This document shows positions 53,308-62,732 of a stretch of DNA of 64,000 nt, piece after piece (position 1 is the stretch's first letter; each line of letters starts with the position of its first letter). The notes under the pieces are model-generated. The model was not told the DNA's origin, ran no database searches, and saw only the letters and a program-made list of their open reading frames with translations. A program made the position numbers and the translations under genes. Source of the DNA: Caballeronia sp. M1242 (GTDB taxonomy: Bacteria > Pseudomonadota > Gammaproteobacteria > Burkholderiales > Burkholderiaceae); contig NZ_CP071130.1 in NCBI RefSeq assembly GCF_017220215.1, positions 1,178,001-1,242,000 of the forward strand, given 5' to 3'.

Positions 53308-54045
53308 TCAACTCTCCATCGAACCGGGCACGGTATTCAGCCGACGCAGCCGGCCCACGCCCCACAAGATCACGAAGTTCAGCGCTACGTAGACGACCGT
53401 TACGCAGATGAACGACTCATACGGCTGTGCGGTGTAGTCGACGAGTTGCCGCGCCTGTCCCGACAATTCGAGAAGGCCGATTGTCGATGCCACCGCCGAG
53501 TTCTTCGAAAGGATGAGGAACTCGGACGTCAGCGGCCCGGCAATAGTGCGCAGCGTCATCGGCAGCAGGACATGTCGATAAGCCTGCGGACGCGTGAGTC
53601 CCAGCGCGAGTGCTGCGTGAAGCTGTCCGGGCGGGCGCGCCAGCAAGCCCGCGCGCACCTGTTCGCAGATGCGAGAACCGGTGTAGACAGCGAGCGTGAG
53701 CACCGATGCGCTCAGGAACTGCACATTCGGCGACAGGTCCTTGAGCCGGTCGCCGAGCGACGCCGGCAGCCACTCCGGCAGCGCGAAGAACCAGATGAAG
53801 AACTGCACGATCAGCGGCACGCCGCGAAAGATCGACACATACACCGCAGCGGCCGTCCGTATCGCGCGATTGGGCAACGTGCGCATGATGCCGAGAGCCA
53901 TGCCGATTACCAGCGCGAGCATGAATGCGAGCAAGGTCAGCACGACCGTATTCAGCAGGCCCGAGATGAGCCAGTTGACATAGACTTCCGGCTCGCCCGT
54001 CGCCACCGGCTGAAACAGCACGCGCCAATTCCACGAGTAATCCAT
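53308..54045 (-). CDS. Amino-acid-type ABC transporter permease (first)
   Basis: A 245-residue inner-membrane protein, HisQ/GltJ-type. RGVPLIVQFFIWFFALPEW and YTGSRICEQVRAGLLARPPGQLHAALALGLTRPQAYRHVLLPMT contain the membrane and EAA-loop motifs. It is between the binding protein gene and the second permease. No ATP-binding-subunit gene is in this cluster. Confidence 0.87.
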   Translation of the reverse strand: MDYSWNWRVLFQPVATGEPEVYVNWLISGLLNTVVLTLLAFMLALVIGMALGIMRTLPNRAIRTAAAVYVSIFRGVPLIVQFFIWFFALPEWLPASLGDRLKDLSPNVQFLSASVLTLAVYTGSRICEQVRAGLLARPPGQLHAALALGLTRPQAYRHVLLPMTLRTIAGPLTSEFLILSKNSAVASTIGLLELSGQARQLVDYTAQPYESFICVTVVYVALNFVILWGVGRLRRLNTVPGSMES

Positions 54046-54086
54046 TGCTTGGTTTGCCCTTTCGCTACGCCAGCGTCACACGCGGC

Positions 54087-55007
54087 TCAGGAGGACGGCT
54101 TGTCGCTCGGCTGCGCGAAGAGCGCCTGAATGCGCGGCGACATCTGAAAGTCGAGGTTGATCTGCCTGGGCGGGATTGGCTGCGTGAACCAACGCGCGTA
54201 GATGCGCGAGGCTTGTCCGGATCTTTCAGCGTCGGCGATGGCGGCGTCCATCAAGGCCTTCATCGGCGCGTCGTTCTTGCGCAGCATGCAGCCGTACACC
54301 TCGTGCGACTGAGGGGTGCCGACGATCTCGTAGTCGTCGGGATGCGGCGACTTCGCGCGCTCGCCGGCGAGCAAGGCGTCATCCATCATCATGGCTTTCG
54401 CTCGGCCCGTCGACAACAGAAGAAAGGACTCCGAATGATCCTTCGCGCTGATGATCTTCATGTTCATCGACTTCTCCGCGTTCAACCGGCGCAGGATTTT
54501 TTCCGACGTCGTGCCTGCTCCGACGACGACGGTGTTGTCGTGAAGGTCGGCAAAATCTTTGATACCGGTCGACTTCTTGACAAGCAGGCGCGTGCTGATC
54601 GCGAAGAAGCTGTTCGAGAACGCGACCTGTTGCGCGCGCTCGGCGTTGTTCGTGGTGCTCGTGCATTCGAAGTCGATCGTGCCGTTCTGCAAGAGCGAGA
54701 TGCGGTTCTGCGACGTGATCGGAATCATGCGCACCGTCAGTTCGGAGAGCTTGAGCTGAGACTTGATGCGTTCGACGATCAGATTGGCGAAGTCTATCGA
54801 ATAGCCGATCGGCTTTTGCTGTGCATCGTAGTAGGACAGCGGGATGGAGGCATCGCGATAGCCGATGGTGACGGCGTGTTCGCTGCGTATCTTGTCGAGC
54901 GTGCCGCTAACGGCCGGCTCGGCGGCAAACGCACCCGCCATCCACGCCAGCGCAGAGAGGCCGGCCGTCATGCGCGTGGCGGGGCGCAACGAATAGTGTC
55001 GTTTCAT
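54087..55007 (-). CDS. Amino-acid-type ABC transporter substrate-binding protein
   Basis: A 306-residue periplasmic binding protein: signal peptide to about residue 28 and a type-II fold. TIGYRDASIPLSYYDAQQKPIGYSIDFANLIVERIK is the usual amino-acid-binding opening; GTIDFECTSTTNNAERAQQVAFS the middle. Related to glutamate/aspartate-binding proteins. ATG 55007 has GGAG upstream; the frame is open to 55130. Confidence 0.87.
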   Translation of the reverse strand: MKRHYSLRPATRMTAGLSALAWMAGAFAAEPAVSGTLDKIRSEHAVTIGYRDASIPLSYYDAQQKPIGYSIDFANLIVERIKSQLKLSELTVRMIPITSQNRISLLQNGTIDFECTSTTNNAERAQQVAFSNSFFAISTRLLVKKSTGIKDFADLHDNTVVVGAGTTSEKILRRLNAEKSMNMKIISAKDHSESFLLLSTGRAKAMMMDDALLAGERAKSPHPDDYEIVGTPQSHEVYGCMLRKNDAPMKALMDAAIADAERSGQASRIYARWFTQPIPPRQINLDFQMSPRIQALFAQPSDKPSS

Positions 55008-55024
55008 GCTCGGCTCCATGGAAG

Positions 55025-56389
55025 CTAATGCGCGGGGCTCGCGGACTGCAATCGGCCGCGCGTGCCCGTGATGGGCGAGACGTCGATCACGTACATCTGA
55101 CGCATGCCTTCGTGAACCGAGTCGATGCAAACGGCCATGCCGTCGCGGCTCCAGCGCGGGTGCAGATCGCAGCGGTTTTCCTTCTTGAGCTCAGGTGTCG
55201 CGTAGAACTCGCCTATGTCGATGCGCACGCCGTCGCGCGCGTCGAAGAGAAACAGGACGCGCTTGTTGCTCTGCGCGTCGGGATAAGTATCCGAGACCAG
55301 CCAACGCGAGTCGACCGGAGAGAACGACATGTGGCCGTTCTCGGTGAGCACGTCGCGGCCCAGCACTTCCACGCCGCCTGCGTCGCTGTCTTCGTAAAGG
55401 TGATAGTGAATCTCGCCGGCATGCGGACTCCACACGACGATGTGCGAGTCGTCGCGCCACAATGGATGCGAAATCTGGTGCTCCGACTTCTCATAGTCGA
55501 ACGTGCCGACGGCCTTCGGATCGAAGCGCCTCGCGATGTGTGGCAGCGGATGGTCCGAGCATTCGAGCAGCCGCATGCCGGAACCGTCCGGATTCATGGT
55601 AATCAGGCGATGCAGGAAGCAGGTTTCATCTTCCACGCGCTCGGTCCAGCGATGCAAGAACAACACGCGCGACGACGAAGGATTAATCTCGATGTGGCTG
55701 ACCCAATGAATGGCGCGCTCCATCGATAACTTTGGCTGGAAGCGGCGCAGCGCCGCGTAGCTCACGAGGAGCGCCACCTTTCCCGTCGCGAGATCCATCC
55801 GGTAGATGCCGTCCGTCGCGGGCGCGCGCAGCAGGCAGAGCGGTCCGCCGTGCGCGCTGTAGCCGATGGTTTCGTGCGTGACATAAAGACGCCGGTAGTC
55901 GACGCATAGCGCATAGCGGCTATTCGGCGCCGTCACGTAGACGGGCATCGGCAACGACTGCTTCGCGCCGGTGTCCAGATCGAGAATCGTCGCGCCAAAG
56001 CCCGGAAAGCGCGCAGAAACGTCGTCGGTGCGCACGTTATAGATGACCTTGCGGCCAGGCTCGCCCTCCAGCCATTGCAATTGACTGCCCATTTGCCAGT
56101 TCCACGCGCCGGTCGTGTCGAAGGCGTGGAACGCTGCATTGTCTTGCAAGTCGAAGCAGCCGACCTCGACTTGCAGTTCCGGAGCGAGCCGCGCATCCAT
56201 CATGGCGGCGCGATGGGCCAGCATGTATCGCCCGGTGCGATCCCACGCCGTCTTGTTGTAGTAGCCGAAGAAGTGATGTCCTGTGCCCTGGCCCAAGCGG
56301 CTGACCGCGCACGGACGAACGACGCCGGGCGTAGCGGACGACATGGCTCCGGCCATCGCGGCGGTTGGAAGCGGATAAAGCAAACGCAT
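55025..56389 (-). CDS. TolB/oligogalacturonate-lyase-like beta-propeller protein
   Basis: A 454-residue protein built of beta-propeller-type repeats. HHFFGYYNKTAWDRTGRYMLAHRA is near residue 38, and HPRWSRDGMAVCIDSVHEGMRQMYVIDV near the C-terminus is typical of TolB-like and PL22-like propellers. No signal peptide is clear. It is 17 nt upstream of the ABC binding-protein gene on the same strand, suggesting it processes or binds the imported compound, and is divergent from a LysR gene. Confidence 0.62.
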   Translation of the reverse strand: MRLLYPLPTAAMAGAMSSATPGVVRPCAVSRLGQGTGHHFFGYYNKTAWDRTGRYMLAHRAAMMDARLAPELQVEVGCFDLQDNAAFHAFDTTGAWNWQMGSQLQWLEGEPGRKVIYNVRTDDVSARFPGFGATILDLDTGAKQSLPMPVYVTAPNSRYALCVDYRRLYVTHETIGYSAHGGPLCLLRAPATDGIYRMDLATGKVALLVSYAALRRFQPKLSMERAIHWVSHIEINPSSSRVLFLHRWTERVEDETCFLHRLITMNPDGSGMRLLECSDHPLPHIARRFDPKAVGTFDYEKSEHQISHPLWRDDSHIVVWSPHAGEIHYHLYEDSDAGGVEVLGRDVLTENGHMSFSPVDSRWLVSDTYPDAQSNKRVLFLFDARDGVRIDIGEFYATPELKKENRCDLHPRWSRDGMAVCIDSVHEGMRQMYVIDVSPITGTRGRLQSASPAH

Positions 56390-56537
56390 CGGCGCGACCC
56401 TTGACGAAAGATAGACGTCAGGATATCTCTGCGATTAGAACCGATAAAATTCGATTTTGTCGCGATGCTATTCAGTTTCGATATAGCCTCTCTTGCGCGA
56501 CGCGCGGTGCATCCTCGTTCGACAGATCGCGAAACAC

Positions 56538-57449
56538 ATGACCCGACCGTTGAATTTTCAGCTTATCCAGGCGTTTCGCGCCGTGATGCAGAAGGGCACC
56601 ACCACTGGCGCCGCAGCGATGCTCAACACGACGCAGCCTTCCATTAGCCGCCGCCTCTCCGAGTTGCAGAGGTTCTCGGGCCTCAAACTGTTTGAAGTGC
56701 ACCATGGGAGATTGAGACCGACGAGCGAAGGCAAGCTGCTGTACAAGACCGTGCAGAAGCACTTCGACGGCCTCGAGAAGATCGAGTCGGTGGTGTCGCT
56801 GCTGCGCAAGTCGGGCACCGGCGCGCTCTGCCTGGGCTGCACGCCCACGCTGGGAGTTGGACTGCTGCCGGAGGTCGTTCGGGCGTTTAGGGCGCAGTTT
56901 CCGGAGACGTACATCAACATTCAGACGCTCGCCACGACACAACTGACCGACTTGTTGCGCCAGGATCTGTTCGATCTCATTCTGACCACGGGCAAGCTCG
57001 ACGAGCACGACTTCGAGACGACGATCGTGAAGACGATGCCGGCCGTATGCGTGCTGCCGCCGGGGCATCGGCTCGAAAGCGAATCCGTGGTGCATGTGCG
57101 GATGTTGCAATCGGAGCCGTTGTTGTCGCTGGGCGAGATGGACGACCTGACGATCGACATCGAGAACGTGCTCCTCGCCCACGACATGCCGGCCGAGTTC
57201 TCGATCCAGACGACATCGTCGATCACGATCTGCGCGCTGGTGGCGGCCGGCAACGGCGTGGGCATCGTGAACCCGTATGTCGCCAACACGTATGCCGGGA
57301 AGTTGTCGATCCGGCCGCTCATGCCGTCTATCGACGTTCCTGTGCGCATGGCCATGCCTTTGCACACGGCTCCGTCTCTGCTCGCGCGCCGTTTCGTCGA
57401 AGCCCTGCATGCGCATCTGCATACGCTCGGCGCGGAAGTGTGCGAGTAA
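56538..57449 (+). CDS. LysR-family transcriptional regulator
   Basis: A 303-residue regulator with a helix-turn-helix (QLIQAFRAVMQKGTTTGAAAMLNTTQPSISRRLSELQ) and a LysR effector domain. It is divergent from the propeller/ABC operon and so probably controls it; the promoters lie in 56390-56537. ATG 56538 is used; the frame is open to 56493. Confidence 0.87.
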   Translation: MTRPLNFQLIQAFRAVMQKGTTTGAAAMLNTTQPSISRRLSELQRFSGLKLFEVHHGRLRPTSEGKLLYKTVQKHFDGLEKIESVVSLLRKSGTGALCLGCTPTLGVGLLPEVVRAFRAQFPETYINIQTLATTQLTDLLRQDLFDLILTTGKLDEHDFETTIVKTMPAVCVLPPGHRLESESVVHVRMLQSEPLLSLGEMDDLTIDIENVLLAHDMPAEFSIQTTSSITICALVAAGNGVGIVNPYVANTYAGKLSIRPLMPSIDVPVRMAMPLHTAPSLLARRFVEALHAHLHTLGAEVCE

Positions 57450-57477
57450 AGATGCGGCGCGACCTGTAGAGGACCGC

Positions 57478-58446
57478 TTAGTCGACGCGCTCGGCACCCG
57501 TTTCGTGTTCGACGCTCGCGTGATGTTCGCTCATCGGCAACGCGGCCTTCGACGCGCGCTCGCGCATCAAGAGCCGCGCGCTATGCACAGCCGTCAGCGC
57601 GACAGCGACCCATATCGGTCCATACGTTCCCAACTGACTCGCGCTGAACGGCTCGCCGAGCAGCAAGACCGCGACAGCCACGAGCAACACCGGTTCGACA
57701 TAGCCGAGAATGCCGAACAGCACGAGCGGCAAATAGCGGCTTGCCCGCAGATACGAGCCCAGCGCAATCGTGCTCAGGGCGCCGAGGCCCGGCAGCAAGA
57801 CACTCCATAGAAGCGGCGAATTTGCGACGACGGCGAACGAACCACGCACGATCAGCGCGATCACGCAGAACGGAGCCAGCATCATCATTTCGATGGCGAA
57901 GGCCACAAGCGCATCGACGTTGAGCCGCCGCCGCAGCATGAAATACGGCGGATAACCGAGCATCACGACGAGCGTCGGCCACGCGAACGCACGCGTCACG
58001 AAGAACTCGTGCGCCACGCCCACCGCAGCCGCGGCCACGCCCGCCCATTGCAGCGCGTCGAGCGGTTCGCGGTAATAGAAGCGCCCGATCAGCACCATCG
58101 CGAGCGGCAACAGAAAGTAGCCGAGCGACACTTCGAGCGCGCGTCCATGCAGCGGCGCCCACAGGAATATCCATAGCTGCACGCCGAGCAGCGCTGTGGA
58201 GACAACGAAAGCCGCGAGCAGGCGCGCGTTTTTGGCGAGGTTCGCCACGAGCGCGCATAATTGCGGCCATCGCCTGGAGAGCGCCACGAGCAGCAGCGCA
58301 CCCGGCAATGTCCAGACGATGCGCCATGCAAAAATGTCGAGTCCGTCGAGCGGCGCAAGCCATTTCGTATAGCCCGACAGGAGCGCGAACAAAGCGGAAG
58401 CGGCGACGGAAAGCGCAATGCCGCGTCCGAGGACATGCTGATTCAT
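57478..58446 (-). CDS. rarD: EamA-family transporter (RarD-like)
   Basis: A 322-residue ten-helix membrane protein of the RarD branch of the EamA family. The start RGIALSVAASALFALLSGYTKWLAPLDGLDIFAWRIVWTLPG, then PLHGRALEVSLGYFLLPLAMVLIGR and GYVEPVLLVAVAVLLLGE are typical. RarD proteins are probable metabolite exporters; substrate unknown. Convergent with the LysR gene. Confidence 0.82.
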   Translation of the reverse strand: MNQHVLGRGIALSVAASALFALLSGYTKWLAPLDGLDIFAWRIVWTLPGALLLVALSRRWPQLCALVANLAKNARLLAAFVVSTALLGVQLWIFLWAPLHGRALEVSLGYFLLPLAMVLIGRFYYREPLDALQWAGVAAAAVGVAHEFFVTRAFAWPTLVVMLGYPPYFMLRRRLNVDALVAFAIEMMMLAPFCVIALIVRGSFAVVANSPLLWSVLLPGLGALSTIALGSYLRASRYLPLVLFGILGYVEPVLLVAVAVLLLGEPFSASQLGTYGPIWVAVALTAVHSARLLMRERASKAALPMSEHHASVEHETGAERVD

Positions 58447-58732
58447 CGAAAAAGCGCGAAGCGCCGAGTGGTTGCGTTGGCCGGCAAAGCGGACGAAGTG
58501 CGCATTCTAAACGTCGTATCGCGCGAACACCGGCGCATGAACCGCGAATAGGTCTGAACTGGCTGCACCGGAACGTTGTCTTAAACCGTCTACGCCCACG
58601 GGCAACCCAGAAGTCCACAGAAAGTCGAGCAACGCGCGAAGCCGCCGCTCACGTCATTGCATCAGCAGCATCCGAACGCCGTGCCCGATTCACGCCAGCA
58701 CGCGAAGAAAACGCCGCATCGATGGAGACGTC

Positions 58733-59701
58733 ATGACTCAAGCTGCCCCGTCGCCCCGCTTTTCCAGTGCCTTTGCCGAAGCCGTCCATGCGGGGCTATC
58801 CAAGCGCCCGCAGAAAGAACTGCCTTCGATGTATCTGTATGACGAAGTCGGCTCCGCCCTCTTCGAAGTGATCACCGCGCTGCCGGAATACGGCGTGACG
58901 CGCGCCGAAGAACGCGTGCTGAAGGCGCACGCCACCGACATCGTGGCCGCGCTGCCGGGAAATGTGAAAGTCGCGGAACTCGGAAGCGGAAGCGGACGCA
59001 AGACGCGCCGCATTCTTGAAGCACTGTGTAAAAAGCAGCCGACCGCCTATTACCCAATCGAGATCTCCCGCACGGCTTTACAGCTGTGCCGTCGAGAACT
59101 GGGCGATATCGAGCGCATTTCGATTGTCGGCTACGAACGCGACTATCTGGCCGGCCTGTCCGAAGTGAGCGCCCGGCGTAACGAGGGCGAGCGGCTGCTC
59201 GTGCTTTTTCTCGGCAGCACCATCGGCAACTTCGCGCGCCTTGCGGCCACCAAGTTTCTCCAGTCGATCCGCAGCATGCTCGAACCCGGCGATGCCCTCC
59301 TGCTCGGCACCGATCTGATCAAGCCCCTGCCGATGCTGATCGCGGCCTACGACGATCCCATCGGCGTGACGGCGGCGTTCAACCTGAACCTGCTCGCGCG
59401 CATCAACCGCGAGTTGCACGGCGACTTTCCGCTCAACGCGTTCGAACACGTCGCGCGCTTCAATCCCGACGCGCGCAGCATCGAAATGCATCTTCGCGCG
59501 AAACGCCCCTTGACGGCGCGCGTGCGCGATGCCGGCTTGCACGTCGACTTCCGCGAAGGCGAAACCATCTGGACGGAAAGCAGCCACAAGTACGCGGCCG
59601 AAGAAGTCGCGCCGATTGCCATCGATGCCGGCTTCGAATGCACGCATCAATGGCGCGACGACGAATGGCACTTCGCGGAGAGCCTGCTGGTCGCGCGCTA
59701 A
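58733..59701 (+). CDS. egtD: L-histidine N-alpha-methyltransferase EgtD
   Basis: A 322-residue SAM methyltransferase that trimethylates histidine to hercynine in ergothioneine synthesis. KELPSMYLYDEVGSALFEVITALPEYGVTRAE at the start, ELGSGSGRKTRRILEA as SAM-binding motif, and FLGSTIGNFA and ESSHKYAAEEV later are diagnostic. GGAG precedes the ATG. egtB, the usual partner, is not adjacent. Confidence 0.92.
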   Translation: MTQAAPSPRFSSAFAEAVHAGLSKRPQKELPSMYLYDEVGSALFEVITALPEYGVTRAEERVLKAHATDIVAALPGNVKVAELGSGSGRKTRRILEALCKKQPTAYYPIEISRTALQLCRRELGDIERISIVGYERDYLAGLSEVSARRNEGERLLVLFLGSTIGNFARLAATKFLQSIRSMLEPGDALLLGTDLIKPLPMLIAAYDDPIGVTAAFNLNLLARINRELHGDFPLNAFEHVARFNPDARSIEMHLRAKRPLTARVRDAGLHVDFREGETIWTESSHKYAAEEVAPIAIDAGFECTHQWRDDEWHFAESLLVAR

Positions 59702-59720
59702 ACGTGCCGCTCAGTGTCGC

Positions 59721-60020
59721 TCAGTGCTGCTCGAAGCGTTCGTAGCGCTTTTCGACGTAACGCTCTTCGCTGAAGAAATCGGTGACGCGGGCATGCGGCG
59801 GCCCGCGTCGCAGCCATTCGAGCATCAGATCGACCTGATTCGCCGCGCCCTGAATGACGGCTTCCACCGAGCCGTCGTTGAGATTCGCGACATAGCCGCG
59901 CACGCCGAGCGCATGCGCGCGCCGCACCGTGTGATGGCGAAAGCCGACGCCCTGCACCACGCCTTTCACACGCACGTAATAGGTTTCGATTCTCGTATCG
60001 AGATCCGGGCCGGACATCAT
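59721..60020 (-). CDS. acyP: Acylphosphatase
   Basis: A 99-residue enzyme that hydrolyses acyl phosphates. RVKGVVQGVGFRHHTVRRAHALG contains the catalytic Arg28 and RGYVANLNDGSVEAVIQG the catalytic Asn. Convergent with egtD, 19 nt apart. Housekeeping. Confidence 0.92.
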   Translation of the reverse strand: MMSGPDLDTRIETYYVRVKGVVQGVGFRHHTVRRAHALGVRGYVANLNDGSVEAVIQGAANQVDLMLEWLRRGPPHARVTDFFSEERYVEKRYERFEQH

Positions 60021-60101
60021 GCAATTCCTCGTGACTGATTCATACGCCGCATTGTAGTCACGCGCGCGAATCTGCGTGGACCGCGCGTTGGACCCGCGCG
60101 T

Positions 60102-61241
60102 TCAGCCGAGACGAAACGTCTGCGCGTTGTCGTCCCGATCGCCCGTAGTGGGACGCGCCACGCGAGGCAGCGTGACTTCGAAAATGGTGCCCGTCTCCGC
60201 TGACGAGCGCACTTTCACGTCGCCGCCGTGCATCCGCGCGATTTCCCGCGTGATGTACAGGCCGAGCCCGAGCCCGCCCGACTCATGCTGACGCCGCCCC
60301 GAGCGATACGGCGCGAAGATGTTCGGCAGCACGTCGGCCGGAATCTCGCCTGCGTTCTGCACGATGATGCTGACGTCCTTCGCGCCGCCTTCGAGCCGCA
60401 CTTGTATCGCCGCGCCTTCGAGCCCGTGCTGCAGCGCGTTGCCGATCAGATTCGAGAACACTTGCGAGAGCAGATCGCCGTCGGCCTGCAAGAGCGTATC
60501 GCCCTGACGCAGCACGAAAATGCGTCCCTTGCCGACGCGCGCCTCGTATTCCTCGACGATATTCTTCGCGAGCGTACTGAGTTCGACCGCACGCGGCTGC
60601 AACGTCACGCGCCCGCCGCGCAGCCGCGCGAGGTTCAGCAACTGATCGACCATGCGGACCATGCGCATGCCGCTCGACTTGATGCGCGTGCCGATATTCG
60701 CGACGTTCTCGTCCTTCACGAAGCGCGACAGATATTCGGCCGACGCGATCACCGCCGACAGCGGCGTGCGCAGGTCATGACCGAGCACGGCCATCAGCAT
60801 CTCGTTCGCATCGAGCAACTGCTGCACGGTGGCGAGTTGCGTCGCGAGTTGCTGCTTCTGCCGTTCGATCTGAATGAAGACATCGACCTTCGAATTGAGG
60901 ATGCGGGAATCGAACGGCTTGTACAGGAAGTCCACCGCGCCCGCTTCGTAGCCGCGAAACGTGCGGTTCGTGTCCTGCGCCGTCGCGGTCAGGAAGATGA
61001 TCGGCACATGCGCGGTGCGCGGGCTGCCGCGCATGAATTCCGCGAGCTCGAAGCCATCCATGCCGGGCATGTTGACGTCGAGGATCGCGAGCGCGACTTC
61101 GTGCTTGAGCAGGAGTTCGAGCGCAGCCGGACCCGATTCCGCCTTCAGCACCGACAGATCCGGCCGCGCGAGCGACGCTTCGAGCGCGGTGATGTTGTTG
61201 CGGATGTCGTCGACGATCAGCACGTGAATGGGTTGCGTCAT
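60102..61241 (-). CDS. Hybrid response regulator/histidine kinase
   Basis: A 379-residue soluble protein: receiver (about 1-120, acceptor Asp in ILDVNMPGMDG), coiled linker, HisKA with VLGHDLRTPLSAVIA, and HATPase with NLIGNALQHGL and GLGLGLYI. It follows the CheB- and CheR-like genes on the same strand, making one signalling cluster. Output unknown. Confidence 0.87.
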   Translation of the reverse strand: MTQPIHVLIVDDIRNNITALEASLARPDLSVLKAESGPAALELLLKHEVALAILDVNMPGMDGFELAEFMRGSPRTAHVPIIFLTATAQDTNRTFRGYEAGAVDFLYKPFDSRILNSKVDVFIQIERQKQQLATQLATVQQLLDANEMLMAVLGHDLRTPLSAVIASAEYLSRFVKDENVANIGTRIKSSGMRMVRMVDQLLNLARLRGGRVTLQPRAVELSTLAKNIVEEYEARVGKGRIFVLRQGDTLLQADGDLLSQVFSNLIGNALQHGLEGAAIQVRLEGGAKDVSIIVQNAGEIPADVLPNIFAPYRSGRRQHESGGLGLGLYITREIARMHGGDVKVRSSAETGTIFEVTLPRVARPTTGDRDDNAQTFRLG

Positions 61242-61280
61242 CTGGTGACTCCTTGCCTTCGTTGTTGCGTGTCGAACGTC

Positions 61281-61877
61281 TTATCGGCGCGCGCGCCCCG
61301 CGAGGCGCGCGACCATGTCGTCCAGCGTGAGAATGTCCTGCACCCCTTGTGCGATGGCCCCGAGCGGCATCGCGGTCGCGGACGCCGTGTTCGGGTCCTG
61401 CGCCCAGCACAGGCCGCCCGCGTCGCGAATCGCCCGCGCGCCGCGCGCGCCGTCGTCGTTCGCGCCCGAGAGCACGATGCCGAGCAGCCGCTTGCCGTAC
61501 GCATGCGCCGCCGATTCGAACAGCACGTCCACCGACGGCCGCGAGAAGCGCACCGGCGGATCCACCGACAGCGCGATGGCAGGCGGCTCGCCGCCTTCGG
61601 CCTCGACCATCATGTGATAGCCGGGCGGCGCGAAATACACGGTGCCGGGCGCGATCTCGTCCTTGTCGAACGGTTCCACCACGCGCAACCGACAGCGCTC
61701 GGCGAACAGCGCGGGCAAGAGGCTCGGCTGACCGTGCCGCACATGCACCACGATCAGCACCGGCGCCGCGAAGTCGCGCGGCAACTCGGGCAGCAGCAGG
61801 TTGAGCGCCTCGACGCCGCCCGCGGATGCGCCGATCACCACGGCGTCGAAGGCATCGGGGATGGCTGCGGGGCTCAT
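61281..61877 (-). CDS. CheB-type protein-glutamate methylesterase domain protein
   Basis: A 198-residue stand-alone CheB catalytic domain (no receiver). Triad Ser18 in IGASAGG, His in VHVRHG and Asp in SGANDDGARG. It would demethylate a receptor-like substrate together with the adjacent CheR-type gene. ATG 61877 lies 2 nt after the CheR stop; the long open frame upstream is a shadow of cheR. Confidence 0.88.
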   Translation of the reverse strand: MSPAAIPDAFDAVVIGASAGGVEALNLLLPELPRDFAAPVLIVVHVRHGQPSLLPALFAERCRLRVVEPFDKDEIAPGTVYFAPPGYHMMVEAEGGEPPAIALSVDPPVRFSRPSVDVLFESAAHAYGKRLLGIVLSGANDDGARGARAIRDAGGLCWAQDPNTASATAMPLGAIAQGVQDILTLDDMVARLAGRARR

Positions 61878-61879
61878 CG

Positions 61880-62716
61880 CTATACCTTCTGATAAAGCCG
61901 CTCGCGCGCGTTGAAATCCGCGAAGCGGTCCGAGTGTCTGGAAAAGCGCAGGCTTTCCTTGCTGCCGAGTCCGAGAAAGCCGCGCCGCACGAGCGAATCG
62001 CTGAAGAGTCCGAGCGCGCGGTCCTGCAACGCGCGATCGAAATAGATCAGCACGTTGCGGCACGAAACGAGATGCGCTTCCAGAAACACGCTGTCGGTGG
62101 CGAGACTGTGATCCGCGAACACGACGCGCGACTTGAGCGTCTGCGAGAACTTCGCCGCGCCGTATGCCGCGTGATAGTAGTCCGACAGCGAACGTTTGCC
62201 GCCCGCCGCAAGATAGTTCTGGCTGAAGCCCGCCATGCGCTCCAGCGGATAAATGCCGCTCTCGGCCTGCCGCAACGCTTCGGCGTTGATGTCGGTGGCA
62301 TAGAACAGCGTCCGCTCCGCAATGTTCTCTTCGGCGAACAGCACCGCGAGCGACCACAACTCTTCGCCGCTGCTGCACCCCGCGACCCAAACCTTGATGG
62401 ACGGATACGTCTGCAGAATCGGCACGACCTGCTCGCGTATCGCGCGGAAATAGCTCGGGTCGCGAAACATTTCGCTGACCTGCACCGTGAGGTACTGAAA
62501 GAGCCGCGCGAAGAGCGCCGGTTCGCGCAGTATGCGCTCCTGCAATTGCGAAAGTGTGGCGCACTCCAGGTCATGCACGGCCTGCGCGAGCCTGCGCCGC
62601 AGCGAACTCACCGAGTAATGCCGGAAGTCGTGCTGATACTTGAGATAGATGGCTTCGAGGAGCAGCTTCAGTTCGATGTCGAACGTGGCGTCTTCCTCGT
62701 GCTTGCTGTCGTTCAT
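61880..62716 (-). CDS. CheR-type methyltransferase
   Basis: A 278-residue SAM-dependent protein-glutamate methyltransferase: an N-terminal helical domain (IELKLLLEAIYLKYQHDFRHYSVSSLRRRL) and a SAM domain with VWVAGCSSGEELWSLAVL and SCRNVLIYFD. No chemotaxis genes are near; these CheB/CheR/hybrid-kinase sets usually serve a stress-response phosphorelay in Burkholderiaceae. ATG 62716 is used. Confidence 0.88.
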   Translation of the reverse strand: MNDSKHEEDATFDIELKLLLEAIYLKYQHDFRHYSVSSLRRRLAQAVHDLECATLSQLQERILREPALFARLFQYLTVQVSEMFRDPSYFRAIREQVVPILQTYPSIKVWVAGCSSGEELWSLAVLFAEENIAERTLFYATDINAEALRQAESGIYPLERMAGFSQNYLAAGGKRSLSDYYHAAYGAAKFSQTLKSRVVFADHSLATDSVFLEAHLVSCRNVLIYFDRALQDRALGLFSDSLVRRGFLGLGSKESLRFSRHSDRFADFNARERLYQKV

Positions 62717-62732
62717 CGGGTCGAATTCGGGT

